The translations under genes and the position numbers were made by a program. A DNA stretch of 44,742 bases from Zygnema circumcarinatum (lineage: Eukaryota; Streptophyta; Zygnematophyceae; Zygnematales; Zygnemataceae), in contig CM074812.1 in NCBI GenBank assembly GCA_037447605.1, forward strand, positions 1,259,241-1,303,982, read 5' to 3'. Below the pieces are notes generated by a model that had not been told where the DNA came from, did no database searches, and saw only the letters and a program-made list of their open reading frames with translations. Below, piece by piece: positions 23,301-34,941 of the stretch; positions within the stretch are counted from its first letter, which is position 1; the number at the start of each line of letters is the position of its first letter.

Positions 23301-26300
23301 AGCCAACTCATTGATGCTCTGCAAGCAAATATCTGCTCAGCCATACAAAACACTGGACACCGTCGTCATACTGCGTTGAATTACAAAGGAACATAAGTGA
23401 TGAACTTTGGTTTAGTTTCTTTTGGACCCAAACATTGGCTTTAGAACGTGTGGTATATACACAAGGTTGGTGGATGGTTGAAGCATTAAGTGGAACTGGC
23501 CTTTGAGGTTGTTTTCCAGCTGTTCTTCAGTCAGGTTCTTCCGGATACGGTAATGCTGAGGATTCTGCATTAGAGCACCAGCCACTCCTTCAGAATGTGT
23601 GATTGTTACGATAGGAATCTACCGAAAATTGATCACAACTTAGGTTTCCAAGAATTACAGCTCACCCTCTTCAGACGCACATACAGAAAAGATTTTTTCA
23701 ACCTGCACATTACGGAAAAGACGGGCAGAAATAAGGGGCCAGGGGCCCAGGGCCCTTTTGTTCATCTGTTAACTTTTGGCGATAATATCCAAAGTTTCCT
23801 TGGATTCGACTGCCAAAAAACATTCAAACCCGTTCGTTTACAGCTTTTTTCTCCCAGAGTTAGCGAACATTTTGCTCTGACAGTCATACCAATCCTGTAT
23901 CGATTTTCAGTGCTGTAGTCGTGAGCAATGTCTGGCTTACCAGTCTATCGCCAAGCTTGTATCCGAGACAGTCAACAACGTAATCTCGGCATTAAGGTGC
24001 TCTGTGATTGTTTCAAGAAGTCTGCAAAAGCAAAACCCAGAAAGCCATCAACAGGGAAATCGAGCAATGATAGGCATGCATATCCAGGTCATACTGCTTA
24101 CATTGACTAGAGAAGGGTAGATACAAATCGAACACAAAAGGGTGCAAACAAGTGTCATGGCATTCAAATTTGTGGGATAGTTCAGAAAGTTACTGGGATT
24201 CCACAGCTTCTGAACCAGCGAGAAGATTCTTGTACAAATGAACCTGCAAGCTTGCATCCACAGAACACTCTTGAATGGATTCTAATGTGAAAAGGTCACA
24301 AATGAGAAATGACCAACATTCAAACGACGCGTTTCACGTCATATCTCCATTTTCGTCCCCTCCCCCACCCACCCCCCACCCGCCGCCCGCGAAGAAGGGA
24401 GTAGGGAAAAAATATCACAGTGACAGAAAATGTATACGGTATTACCGTTTCCTTTCGAGTCATTATTACAACTGTTCCAGAATCGTCGAACTGCGGACGT
24501 CCAGCTCGGCCGGCCATCTGCTTATCCACCTCATGGTTAGGAACGAGTGCAAGACAGCAGAAGGGAAGCGCTGAAAGGGTCCATGCATGAATGTGGAGGA
24601 GGCTTTAAGCCTCTTGCAACCTTGCCAGGACAAAACTGTGAATGACGGCTCACCTGCAACACCATGGATCGCTCATACTCCCCGTAGCCTCCTTTTGCTT
24701 TATTGCTGCAAGCATGGTTTCACGTGTTACAATGCCCTTTTAAGAATAATCCCTCCAGAGATAAAGATTGATGTTTATCTTCATCCAATCCTCTTGTGCA
24801 TCTTCAAATATGTTTCTCCACAGATATGCTGCATGCAATTTTTATTGCTCTTCCGAAATGAAGTTATTAAACAACTTACTAATACTGAGTTGACTTTATG
24901 ACAACCAAGTGAGCAGGTAGGTTGACGCCAAGCGCCAGTGTATTCGTTGTGCATATAACTTGCAACTCTGTCTTAAGGAATAGCCCTTCCACCAAGGATC
25001 TATCGTTGAAGTCGAGTCCTCCATTGTGAAAAGCGACTGAGCAGCCCAGTGGTTATATGATGTGAGAGCAAGGATGGAATATGCCAGCAGCAAAAAATAG
25101 ATGGGGTTTGGGCATCAGAACCAGGATCATCCATTAATTTCTGTAATGTGCAAGTTCGAAATGACTGTAACAACCCTTTTCCATTATTCAAAGAACTTGT
25201 TCAATTTCATCCTCCTAAGCACTGGTCTAAGGATGGATTGATTGCAGTTGGTCAATTTCTGGCTCGCTCGTACGGACCTCCTTGTCGAATACATGTCTGC
25301 ATATGCTTGTCCTTAGTAGACAAGGCGGCAGCATGCAGATGATCATATTGTTGGTTACTCTTTACGAATGGGTGGTTTGACCGTTGGCCTGCAACCTGCA
25401 AGATACAGTGACAACCCACTTTCCATTCAAATACATCCGGGCTTCGAGCATCTCGAGCATAAAAAAATGATCTTGCGAGGAGCACTAAATAAAACTATAG
25501 TGACTATCCGGTAGCTAAGGCCTGTCACAGCTGCCCAGGGCCAATCGAATAGAGATTTGCTTATAAGTCTTGCTTGTCGAACTCGTGCCAGCCTTTTACG
25601 AATATGGTATGGTGCAATATTCAGCAGATTTGACGACACTCTGCAGTTTACCTGTCCTGCTAAATGAAGAGCAGCCTCTTGTGCTCCTTTCCGCGTTGAG
25701 CAAAACACCAATGTCGGTCTTCCTTGGCTGTACTGCGAAATGACATCTGTATATAACAAAGTGCACAGTCATAAAGTCAACAAACTTGATACTGCAGATA
25801 TGCAAAACACTTGTACCAACTCAAAAGGATTACAGTACTTGAGTAAAAAAGATTAGCAAAAAGGGAGTGGGTTCAATTGGAAGCACTAGAAACGGAGATC
25901 TTTAGTAGCCTTACTCAAAAGAAATGTTTGCAGTCGCTGTAGCACAATGAAAAACAGGGCTCCCCAGTTAGAGAAACAGCGAGCGAACGGCCATAGGACC
26001 AAAAGGATGGAGAATGATTTTTCATGTACATTCTGTCATGCTGCTGAAATCTTGTTCAATAGAAGGCTGTGAACGAATTGAAAATTGTCGGCTTACCCTT
26101 TCAAATAGAAAATCATTTTTTGCACGTGTGTACCCTGCCTCATCCAGATCACGTTTTAGTGTCCGTTTGTTGCAGAGTAGGCACTCGTCAGAGATTTGTC
26201 AGAGAAGGAGGCTGGCAACCTTTAAGGCGTCACTATGAATTGCACATGCACATCTTAAATGTAAAGTAAATATTATGACGGTCATTTGAAAACAGAAGGG

Positions 26301-29123
26301 GAAACGGGGGAAATGCTTACCAAGAACTTCAGTTGTGAGTTTGACAGGGCGCATCTCCTCGCCGAATCTGTTGCCCAATGCCAATTTCCGGAAAGATTCA
26401 GCTGACTATCAAATTTAGGTGCACGCTGCCAAGTGCTTCGGAATTACAATTACACTTAGGAATGCAAATGAAGTACCTTTTCATTCCTCTAGTTGAAACG
26501 TTCAGCCATTCCCCTGCATCCGCTCAGAAACCAAAGGGAATGATAAAGAAACAGAAAGGAATTGAACAAGCACAGCCACGTTGCTATAGTTGTAAGTATG
26601 AATAGTTGGCACGATTTGATTCGTCTACAATGATACCGCTCCAAATACACAGTGGTTGCAGAGTCGTATATAATACTGAACTCTGTACAGGGAGCTCTTC
26701 ACAGGTCCCTCTGCGAAACGGCAGGTTTAACCAGCTTTTGCAGATGCTCTCATCGTCGTTAATGTTTGAACATTTTTTTTCGCGGTTTTTTTTAACAAGA
26801 AGCTGAAACTAATAATGCCGTACAAGGTTCCAGAGTCAAGATTCGACATTTCGAAAAACATTCGTCTTACCGATATCTTCAATGTTGGAAATAGTCGCAG
26901 ATATTGCGAGAACACGAATATTTGAGATAGGGCAGCTCCTCATTTCTGGGTATCGTGATAGCATCTTCATTCTGCTAACTATGGCCTCCAATGCAGCCCC
27001 TCGAGGATCTCCAAGAAGATGAACCTCATCGATCAATAGAAGTGCGATGTCGCTGAAAAAACCTACTCCACTGAATTCCCTTCGTTTCCTACTGAGCGAG
27101 TCAAATTTCTGCAGGCGAGAGTTCACAGTTAATCAACCAACCAATCATCTGACGATGGCATTCCATAAAGTTGTGCATTTTTAGTGAGCAAGTCTGCAAG
27201 GAAACCTGACAGATGAATGAACCATCGTCTCGGTAATTTACTTGAATCTTTCACTGCATTTCCCCCGATTTATTCCTTAATGAATTCCTTAAATTAGTCA
27301 TATCTCAGAACAGACAGGGGAAAAAACTTCCACCTATAATACTTTTGTTGAAACGGAATCTATAAAGCTGAAACCTACTGAACTATAACATTTATTCCTC
27401 GTCAGTGAGAAACTAGTCAGGCTTCAGTCCTTCATTCTAGCCCTTTCAGTAAAGTTGTTTCGTTTATAATCAGTAATTCCTCTCCAGGACCTCGGGGGTT
27501 GTTAGAATAATGTCCACGTCGTGCATATCCTTTTCGCTCGAAAATTCTGCATGCACAAACAAGTTTCCGTGATAAACTGCATGAAGCTTTCATCTTATCC
27601 CGCTTTCCTTCCCTGTCTCTAAAGCAAATATGCAGATACTGCAATGCCATATTTAAAAAAAACTATAGTTCTTGAAACTATAAGACAGAGACTCAAAAAA
27701 CCACAACAGACTACGTCCAAAAGCATCTCAGTCCATAGAAAAATTCCTATTCAGGACAGGGGCATTAAACTTGCTGACGTGAGATTTGCTGTGACAAGGC
27801 CTGATGATCACGCGTTTTCCTTAATGCGGCAAAAAGGTTACGTCAATTGATTTCCGCCTAACTCGAACCAGAACCAGATTGTTGACAGCTTTCTAGTTTT
27901 TTTACATGACACTTCGTCATCATTTTGAACTTTGCCGCGGACAGATTTAAGTTGCTGAAATCTAACCAGAGATTTTTTAGTTACTCTGATTGAAGAATAA
28001 GCAGAGATGGTACTAGCGGATTCGACAGGTGCTAAATATCGAATGGAACTTCAGAGGATTGTTGTACCTGAATCTCCCGTAAGCTCTTGACACTTGAGCT
28101 TCAACTGGTTAAACTTTTTCTGCCAGTCTCTTTGTTTTTCTTGGATCAATGCCTGTAGCAAGTCTTTTCAACAGATTAAGTAAACTGCGTGGAGATATAG
28201 AAAACATCAAACTCAGTGAGCACAAAACATGTGTTCCAAGATTATCAAAAGCGTTTTTTTACATAGGCCTTGACCGAAAACGATGCTCTGGTGTTTGAAG
28301 TTTTTGATAAGACCTTCATTGGTGCGACATAAACCTGCAAAGAGGGAATGACAAAGAGTCAAAAAAGTTATTATAAGGATACATAAATTCCAAGTTCGTT
28401 CAATTCTAGTGGCACGACCAAAATTATAATCCAGCATTGACAAAGAAAAGTCTATTCGAATGTTTCCAGAAGCTGAGTGAATAAGAAAACCTACAATTTT
28501 GAAGGAGCCACCTGTGTGAGCCAATTCTCCTGTAGGTGTCAAGCTTTTGCTCAAAAGTCGGAGAATGGCAAGTTCAAATAATACAGTTTTTCCGCTCCCT
28601 GTGATGGAAATGCGGTTTTGCACACAACGTTAAGAGAAAAATCTTGTCCGTTTAACTGTGGAGATCTGCAACCTGTTGCCGATTATACTACAGTAGGTGA
28701 CCAGAAAATACCAGTTGGCGCAGATACAAGAAGATTCTGATCTGAGAGGAAAACCTCGTTGAAGGTCTCACTTTGCACCGCATTGAAGTACCTGCATCCA
28801 AATCTTGCATGTCCGTTTCTGACAGTTGCAGCACAACTTGCAAGGCAGAGATGGTCATACATTGCCTGCTTCTCCATCAGTCGAACCCTTGCCCAAGTAT
28901 CCCATTCATCAAGCTCAAAAAGAGCTAACCTGAATTCAAATACACCCTGGAAGCATTTTGGAAGGGATGAAACCGATTTCAACGTATCCTCCTCCGGCCA
29001 ATCCATGGACTCTGCCCAGGCCTCCTCATCACCTACGCGCATTCTACCTCCAAAACCTGTTCCTGCGTTTTCCTGGCGTTGCCGAGGTGTCCATAGACGC
29101 TGAGGCTGGCTGAGATCCGCCAT
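17386..29123 (-). CDS. MER3: MER3/HFM1 meiotic DNA helicase (RCK in Arabidopsis)
   Basis: Ski2-like superfamily 2 helicase of the ZMM pathway, promoting class I meiotic crossovers in the nucleus. Thirty exons: 29123-28930, 28791-28712, 28598-28495, 28334-28314, 28152-28068, 27546-27491, 27108-26871, 26401-26321, 26134-26097, 25936-25915, 25746-25652, 25395-25278, 25036-24880, 24705-24654, 24517-24446, 24243-24194, 24021-23941, 23702-23666, 23564-23501, 23332-23249, 22936-22811, 22703-22510, 22231-22043, 21805-21554, 21285-21236, 20685-20600, 20400-20145, 19914-19868, 19155-17670, 17509-17386. They total 4539 nt, 1512 residues, all in phase. Motif I APTGSGKT is split by an intron (about residue 90), motif II is DEVH (about 207-210), motif III SAT (about 250), and motif VI is MAGRAGRPQF (about 448). 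A Sec63 domain (about 575-870) includes LWDDSPYQLKQLAGIGMVTA and GRKYPFGNQI. The tail is mostly disordered, keeps IFSHIRKKSK, and ends IESIFSFL. The start is the least certain part. Confidence 0.93.
17670..19155 (-). other. Large single exon coding the disordered C-terminal tail of MER3
   Basis: This exon of 1486 nt supplies about residues 977-1471, a third of the protein, while the other 29 exons average about 105 nt. It is rich in Ser, Pro, Gln, Thr and Asn and has no recognisable domain apart from a short basic conserved patch (IFSHIRKKSK) near its start. Its donor (AAG then GTAAGA) lies downstream of a tempting GTGAGT; only the GTAAGA choice keeps phase with the last exon. Such tails in helicases often carry interaction motifs; that is inference. 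Confidence 0.8.
23249..23564 (-). other. Probable GC-AG intron in MER3 (between exons 19 and 20)
   Basis: Exon 19 must end at AACCTCAAAG (23501) followed by GCCAGT, and exon 20 begins after GAGCAG (23332). This join gives LENNLKDICLQSINELAKYG, matching the conserved helical block of plant MER3. No GT donor near 23500 keeps the reading frame and that block. Confidence 0.6.
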
Positions 29124-29457
29124 ATCCGAGACGCTCCTGGGAGCTTTTCCTGCCTTCAGGCAACCATCGCAGACCTTGCAACCATTTGCACCGCCTTGCA
29201 GTCCGTAGCCACCGCAGTCTTGCCTCCGTTGGCAAATACTATGTATACCACGCTTCGCGCACAGCCATATCCATGTAAATTTATATCTCACCCGTTCCAG
29301 TTCCAGTCGCAGTAATATTTTCTGAATTTTAAAGCGTGATTTTTGATTCGAAATCTTTGTGAACGCTGCTCTGTTCCACAGCAACTGAGAGCGTTGGTTC
29401 CATGCAGCCCCCCCTTCCTCTCCCCGGCTCTCTTCCGCTCAGTGCGAGCTCGCGGCC
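29124..29457. promoter_or_regulatory. Short divergent promoter shared by MER3 and the 103-residue protein gene
   Basis: Only about 334 bp separate the two start codons, which point away from each other. The right half is GC- and CT-rich (29401-29450), the left half is mixed. Both 5'UTRs and core promoters must fit here unless MER3 starts upstream, since its frame stays open to 29384. No TATA word is obvious. Confidence 0.5.
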
Positions 29458-30865
29458 ATGGCGACCTCCGCCATAGCGTCGTTGGCGGCGCGGCTTCGGC
29501 CCTCCTGGGTGGGGGGAAAGTGGCGCGAGGCCGCCATTTCCGCCCGCCACCGGGCAAAGCTCCGCCGCCAGACACTCCTAGCGGGCGAGTGAGTGCCCCA
29601 CCCCTCTCTCTCTCTCCCTCTCCCTCCCCCTCCCCCTTCTCTTTTCGCCCCTCTCCCGCTTTTGCACGGACATATCCAGGGTATGTAAACAAGGATTCAT
29701 CAGTTCAACGTATGGATAATAAATCGGTCCAGCAGTCTTGAGAACTGTCGTGCTCTTCAAAGCTTAATGTCGAATTATGGCTGTGGAAGTAGGGAATGGC
29801 CGCATGATCCCCCAAGGAAGGAGATGAAGTCGAAAATGAAGGGCCACAAGCACGACCGCGAAGCTGCAGAGAGGTGAGCCGGCAGTGTGATGTGTGTTAT
29901 GTTCCATTCCTATTGAAAGGAAGCAGAGAATATGTGCAGACATTCCAGAAGGGCATTTGGATTTTTTTTTGCTCAAGGTGAGCAGGCTCCTGTCTTTTGT
30001 GCAGACTAAATCATACGTGACGCTTTTAGTTTCATAATTGTCTAGTGGAAGCTTCATGGTCAGCCGTGAATTATGGTGATCGATTTTGCTAGCTTCGACA
30101 TAATCACAGAAAATTCTAATTTCAAAAAGCTATATTTTTTTTTTCCCATCGGCAATTTTTTTTTACGTAAATGAAGTTTGATATAAAGGAGTGCCAAGAC
30201 GGTTCCGTGCCAATGGGGCTTTTGCAGTTTACCTGTTCCCCAATAGGCAGATGGCTAGGGTTGTTCGGATTGACTTTCAGATCTTAATTTTCATAATACA
30301 AGTGATTTTTGTGGTGGCCAGGCAGAAGCGAATTCAGGAGCTCATGGCTCGAATGCCAACGATTTTGGATGACTGGAAGGTCAGTGGGAGGGGTCTCTTC
30401 ATCTTGAGATGTTGCAAGCACTGTCGTGAATGTGCTGTCAGTAGCGAGTGTTGCATTTTGCTGGCCTTCATGTGCTAACTTATGTCCGGCAGATGAAAAG
30501 GGAGTTAACTTGAGTCAGATATATGCAAAATCTGTGCTCTATCTGTGGTATTTGGAGAAGCGCAGGCATGCTGTTCCATGGCATGGCCTTTGCCTTTTAC
30601 CAATGCACTGAATGTTTCAGACCATGCACATGAAACAAGTCCCTGCCGCTCGAGCACGTAGCTAACTTCCCCAGTAACTAAGCAACTCCATTATATCACT
30701 TCAGATTTGAGATTACATATCCTTAGGAATCCTGCTATGGCTTTGGCAGATGCCTCTTATGGGAGAGCCTTTGGACCTCCAAGGTTGCAATTGACTGGAG
30801 TTTGTATGCGTGCGTGCATGCAGAAACGAAAGCTGGCTGCAAAGGAGAAGGAGTCAAAGAATTGA
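29458..30865 (+). CDS. Small basic protein, possibly mitochondrial ribosomal (mL59/mL64-like)
   Basis: Four exons, 29458-29588, 29793-29873, 30322-30379 and 30824-30865, join in phase into 103 residues ending at TGA. The N-terminus MATSAIASLAARLRPSW is Ala/Ser/Arg-rich without acids, like a mitochondrial presequence. It is followed by KWREAAISARHRAKLRRQTL, EEWPHDPPRKEMKSKMKGHK, a helix with RIQELMARMPTILDDWK and a Lys-rich end KRKLAAKEKESKN. Highly basic short proteins of this layout are typical of mitochondrial ribosomal large-subunit proteins; my best guess is the mL59/mL64 group, from memory of the plant proteins, but it is not proven. It is divergent from MER3 with about 0.33 kb between starts. 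The first intron ends in a CT-rich stretch near 29590-29670. Confidence 0.78.
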
Positions 30866-31660
30866 TCGAGGACTCACACAAGAGGAGTTATGAACCTGAC
30901 TACTGAGGCACGTCTACGAGTGGTATGTTGATAAGCCGATCGTGGGTTTTTACTTTCCGAGCACTCTATCATCACGCGGGTAAATTTTTTTTGGGGCCTT
31001 AGGTCAAAGAGTTATACTTCCGGGTTACCTTCAGCGTGCCTTTGCCTGTTTGGCTCCCCATTGCGAGGTGACGAAGAGAATTATTTCTTAGTGTGTAGAG
31101 TATTTTCTAGTGTCCTTTAGTGTTTGCTGGAGGAACGAAGGCCAAATTTGGGGCCTTGAATAGGGTTACAAGAGATGTGCATATTCAGAGCAGCTGAGAG
31201 CAGCAGAAAGACTCAGTAGCAAGCAGCTAAACCAAGTCAAGTCAAGCCAAGTCTTCCCTTTTCTGAAATTCCAAGCACGCCCTTCAGCCTTCTTCTTGCA
31301 GCTGCAATAGGGGATAAGCGTTCATCGCATTCCGAAAAAAAAAAATATTTTAATTGTTGAAATTTGTAAGCCTGGAACGTTTGTCCAAGCTCTGGAAGGA
31401 AGCAGGGCAGGTAGGTGTTCAAGACTCGTAGGTTTTTTCCCTCATGAACAATTGTACTATTTCCTTTAGCTTTGAGTAGTGCCATTGTTCGGTTCATTGT
31501 GCCACCAAATGTGTACATCTCTTTCATCTTTCATCTTCACGAAGGCCATTTCGTGAGCATTGAGATCTTCTTTTGCCTTGAAATTGCATGAGATTTTTCA
31601 CAATTCTGGAACTCCATGTGAAGGAGGAGCTTATGAGCACATGGCACAAGATGGTGATGT
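30866..31660. other. Intergenic, no gene seen
   Basis: Downstream of the 103-residue gene. I see no exon-like frame with splice signals. The short antisense frame at 31237-31527 has no recognisable features. Confidence 0.5.
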
Positions 31661-31757
31661 AACTAAACCCTAAACTTCAAAACCTGAGTCTTAAACCCTA
31701 AACGCTAAACCTTAAACCCTAACACTAAATTTTGAACCCTAACTTTTAACCCTGAAG
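31661..31757 (+). repeat. Degenerate plant-type telomere repeat (CCCTAAA)
   Basis: About 100 bp hold eight or so near-copies of CCCTAAA, with spacers such as CTTCAAAA and CGCTAAAC. Perfect heptamers stand near 31666 and 31693. It is interstitial, 31.7 kb into the window, and too degenerate to be a recent telomere end. A looser GGGGTTT-type tract in the opposite orientation stands at about 32197-32221. Confidence 0.8.
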
Positions 31758-31797
31758 CTTAAATCTAGGTCGAAGATAATGCGAGAACTCACTCATA

Positions 31798-31988
31798 TTG
31801 CGACGGTCAGAGGCGTCGCAAGCATCTTACGCAAAGTGTCGCAGAGCCATAGGTAAATCTAACGGTCAGATTAGCGCCTTGTAAAGCTTTTAGCCGTTGG
31901 ATATTCTCGCACGTGTCTGCGACGTGGGTGACGTCGCACGTGTTCCTGCGACGCGCTGCCTCCGTCGCAGGCGGTCAAAATTCGACCG
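31798..31988. repeat. Cluster of four perfect short inverted repeats (TGCGAC/GTCGCA core)
   Basis: Four hairpin-capable inverted repeats: 31798-31821 (arms TTGCGAC/GTCGCAA), 31918-31938 (TGCGACGT/ACGTCGCA, 5-nt loop), 31946-31970 (CTGCGACG/CGTCGCAG, 9-nt loop) and 31972-31988 (CGGTC/GACCG). Three share the same core. The segment is GC-rich against AT-rich flanks and sits just right of the telomere-like repeat. Identity as a transposon fragment or structured element is open. Confidence 0.7.
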
Positions 31989-32516
31989 TTGTTGTTGGGG
32001 CGTCGCGTGGTCTAGCACGTTTCGGTTTCATGCTGGTTCCACATTTTGCCGGTTCCGCATTGTGCTACTATGTTGCTTTTCATGTTCCATGTTGTTGTGG
32101 TTATTGTCAATGCACATTTGGTGGTATCGCCATCGTGTGATCCATACCTTGAACACCAAAGTTTTGAAACCCTGAATGTTAAGCATAAGCTCCTTGGAAG
32201 GTTTGGGGTTTATGGGGTTCATGCTTTCCAAGGTTTTATGTTTTGCAGTTGGGGGGGGAGGGGGCGCAAAGCCTTACCTGTACTAGCAAACCTAAGCAGC
32301 CGTGCTATTCATTCATTCATTCATTAATTTCAACTCATGAAAGTCTCCCACATTCAAACCATAAAGTATGAAATTATACAAATGGAAGGCATCCGACACA
32401 TAAATGAAAACCATTCACCTGTTTTCCGCAGTGCCTTAATCTCCACGATGCCTGCCCTAACCCCCTCCCCTTCCCTTCTTTCTACTTTCCTTTGTGCAAG
32501 GCCCTGCATGGCGCTG
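31989..32516. other. Intergenic, 3' flank of the ABCG gene
   Basis: It holds the opposite-strand telomere-like tract (about 32197-32221), a G run at 32251-32266, an ATTC microsatellite at 32309-32325 and then the presumed 3'UTR of the ABCG gene. Overlapping short open frames (31897-32175 and others) run through the hairpins and are not supported. Confidence 0.5.
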
Positions 32517-34160
32517 TCACGTCGTGCGGTTGTGCTTGAGATAGCGAAGGGCGAGAAAGGCGAGGAGCCGGAAGAGCACAGAGTAGAGCGCTAACGCCAT
32601 CATGTCAAGGGCCACCCGCGAATGGTCCAGACTGCGGCTGCCTTGAATCTGACTCCATATGAACACATTGCTGCAAGGCGGAACAGCAAGAAATGCAACA
32701 TAATAAGCAAAAGGAGAGGCAGACATTTCTTGAACTGCTGAACCCTAAAAAGGGAAATGGTGGCCTGTTTTAGGGCGGAACAGCAAGAGGAGCAACAATA
32801 ATAAGAAAAGGAGAGGCAGAAGTTTCTTGAACTGCTGAACCCTAAAAAGGGGAATGGTGGCCTGCTTTTAGCTTGCAGTTGGGCGAACTCTCCTCACTTT
32901 GAAAGGCGCGGGCAGTCGCAAGCAGGGCATGCTGCCGGCAGCAGTTGGCAGGCAGGAACGCGTCCGCCATCGATGCACTGAATGGAGAAAACAAAAACAG
33001 ACAAGGTATGGTCAACACCTCACAACTGCCAGGATCTGAAACCCATCTCCTTTCAACGTCATTAAAAAGGGTTTTTAGGGTTAGTTTTCTGCGATCACTC
33101 TCTCCCTCTCTCCGCATCTTCACATGAGGAGAGGGCTGCATTCACCTGCGGCTTATTCACATCGCAGAAGAAGGTGGTCGATGTCATGGCGTTCAGGGCG
33201 TATTGCAGAGGGTTTATCCAAAACAGCCACAAGTAATAGGCAGGGGTCCGCAGTCGGACCAGCACAAGGCCCCCTGTTGGCACCATGATGCTGATCACCA
33301 TGGGGACGAGCACGGAGGCGAGCTGCACCCCCCCCATGCATGCATGCATGCATGCCTCCGCATGGGGTTAAAAAGTTGAAGACACCTTTGAAAGTGAGGA
33401 GGACATTGACGGATAGCAGTCAGCAGGCAGCACGAGTTAGCAGGCTGAGCGCTAAGGGCGATTGCGAGGAATGAAGTATTTAATATTATTATTATTATTT
33501 ATTTTTGAAGTTTTAATTGTGAGTAGGGGTTTGCTTTTGTGGTTCTGCGATTCTTACAGGAGGGAACGGAGCGGCGACGGCGAGGAGGAGAGCGAAGAAC
33601 GTGACAGCGAGCACGAACTCGAAAAAGATGAACCACACTTTGAAGAAGATAGCGGCAGATTGCGTGGCGAGTCCCGACATTCCGAAGGAGATGGAGCAGA
33701 AAATCAACGTTATCATCACCAAGTATGGAATCTGAAACCCTCACAGACCCCATTTCAGGACTAGGAAATTGGAAAAACCAAGCAGTCTGTGACAATCTCA
33801 GTTGATTTTTAGCTGATTAGTTTGCATCTTTCTCACCTCAGCCAGACCCCACGAGAGGTTGTAAAAGATTGCATGATACTGCTTTTGCGAAAGCTCTCTC
33901 CGATATGCAGCAGCTGCTCCCAGAACTTGCGGAATCACTCCTCCCGCATTGGCCACAGCAAAAAGAAGGCAAGAAATGAACATCTGTCCCGCTCTCGCAT
34001 TCATTCCGGGGATAGAAGTCACGTTTTCCTGCCAAAAAATGGACCCCACAAGCAGCCCCAACAGAATGGCTGACATAAAGCGCCCAAAACTGTAGTGAAG
34101 GTTGCGCCAATACTGCTTCTGAAGCCTGCAAATGGCAACGGAGAAAAGCAACCCCCCGTC

Positions 34161-34192
<32 letters not shown>

Positions 34193-34665
34193 ACCCACAA
34201 CCCCAAACCTAAACACTAAAAAGCAGTCGAGATTTCATTTGCGAGTGATAAAGTTGTGGAATTAACCCTCACCTTAAGATGACCATTTTGGCCTGCAACA
34301 AGCTGCCGGCGGCGTATCCGCGAGCCGTGAGCTGTGGGCCCACCCCCCCGCCCTTGTTGTGGCGCAGAGCCTCCAGTGTGCCCGCATTGCGAATGGCCAA
34401 TCGGCTCACGCGGTACTCGAAGGCGTAGTCTCTGCGCATGACTCGTCTCTCGCTGACGCCATCGCCGATGATGTCGAACACATAGCTCATGGGACTCATG
34501 TTGGCATCGCAGGGAGGGGTCCCTGAAATTCCCTCAAAGTAGCTCTGCAGGGGAAAGAGGAGGAAGGAAATTTCTCTGCTCAGTTCGAGCAAGCTCAAGT
34601 TTCACGAAGGCTTGAGCATTCCTTTCCAGATCTCTCTCTCTCTCGCTCTCTCTCTCTCTCGCGCG

Positions 34666-34696
<31 letters not shown>

Positions 34697-34890
34697 CCCC
34701 TCCCTCCCTCTCGCCCTCTTTCCCTCCCTCCCTTTCTCCCTCTCTCCCTCTCGCCCTCTTTCCCTCCCTCCCTCCCTCTCTCCCTCTCTCCCTCTCTCCC
34801 TCTCGTCCTCTCTCCCTCTCTCCCTCTCTCCCTCTCCTCTCTCTCTCTTCCCCTCTTTCTCTCTCTCTCTGTCTCTCTCTCTGTCTCTCT

Positions 34891-34941
<51 letters not shown>

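Noticed and set aside
29288-29692. 134-codon open frame on -
   Set aside because: Antisense to the first exon of the 103-residue gene; GC-rich DNA gives long open frames. The sense model has four phase-matched exons.
31897-32175. 92-codon open frame on +
   Set aside because: It passes through the hairpin cluster; the hydrophobic Cys-rich peptide has no motif and no splice context.
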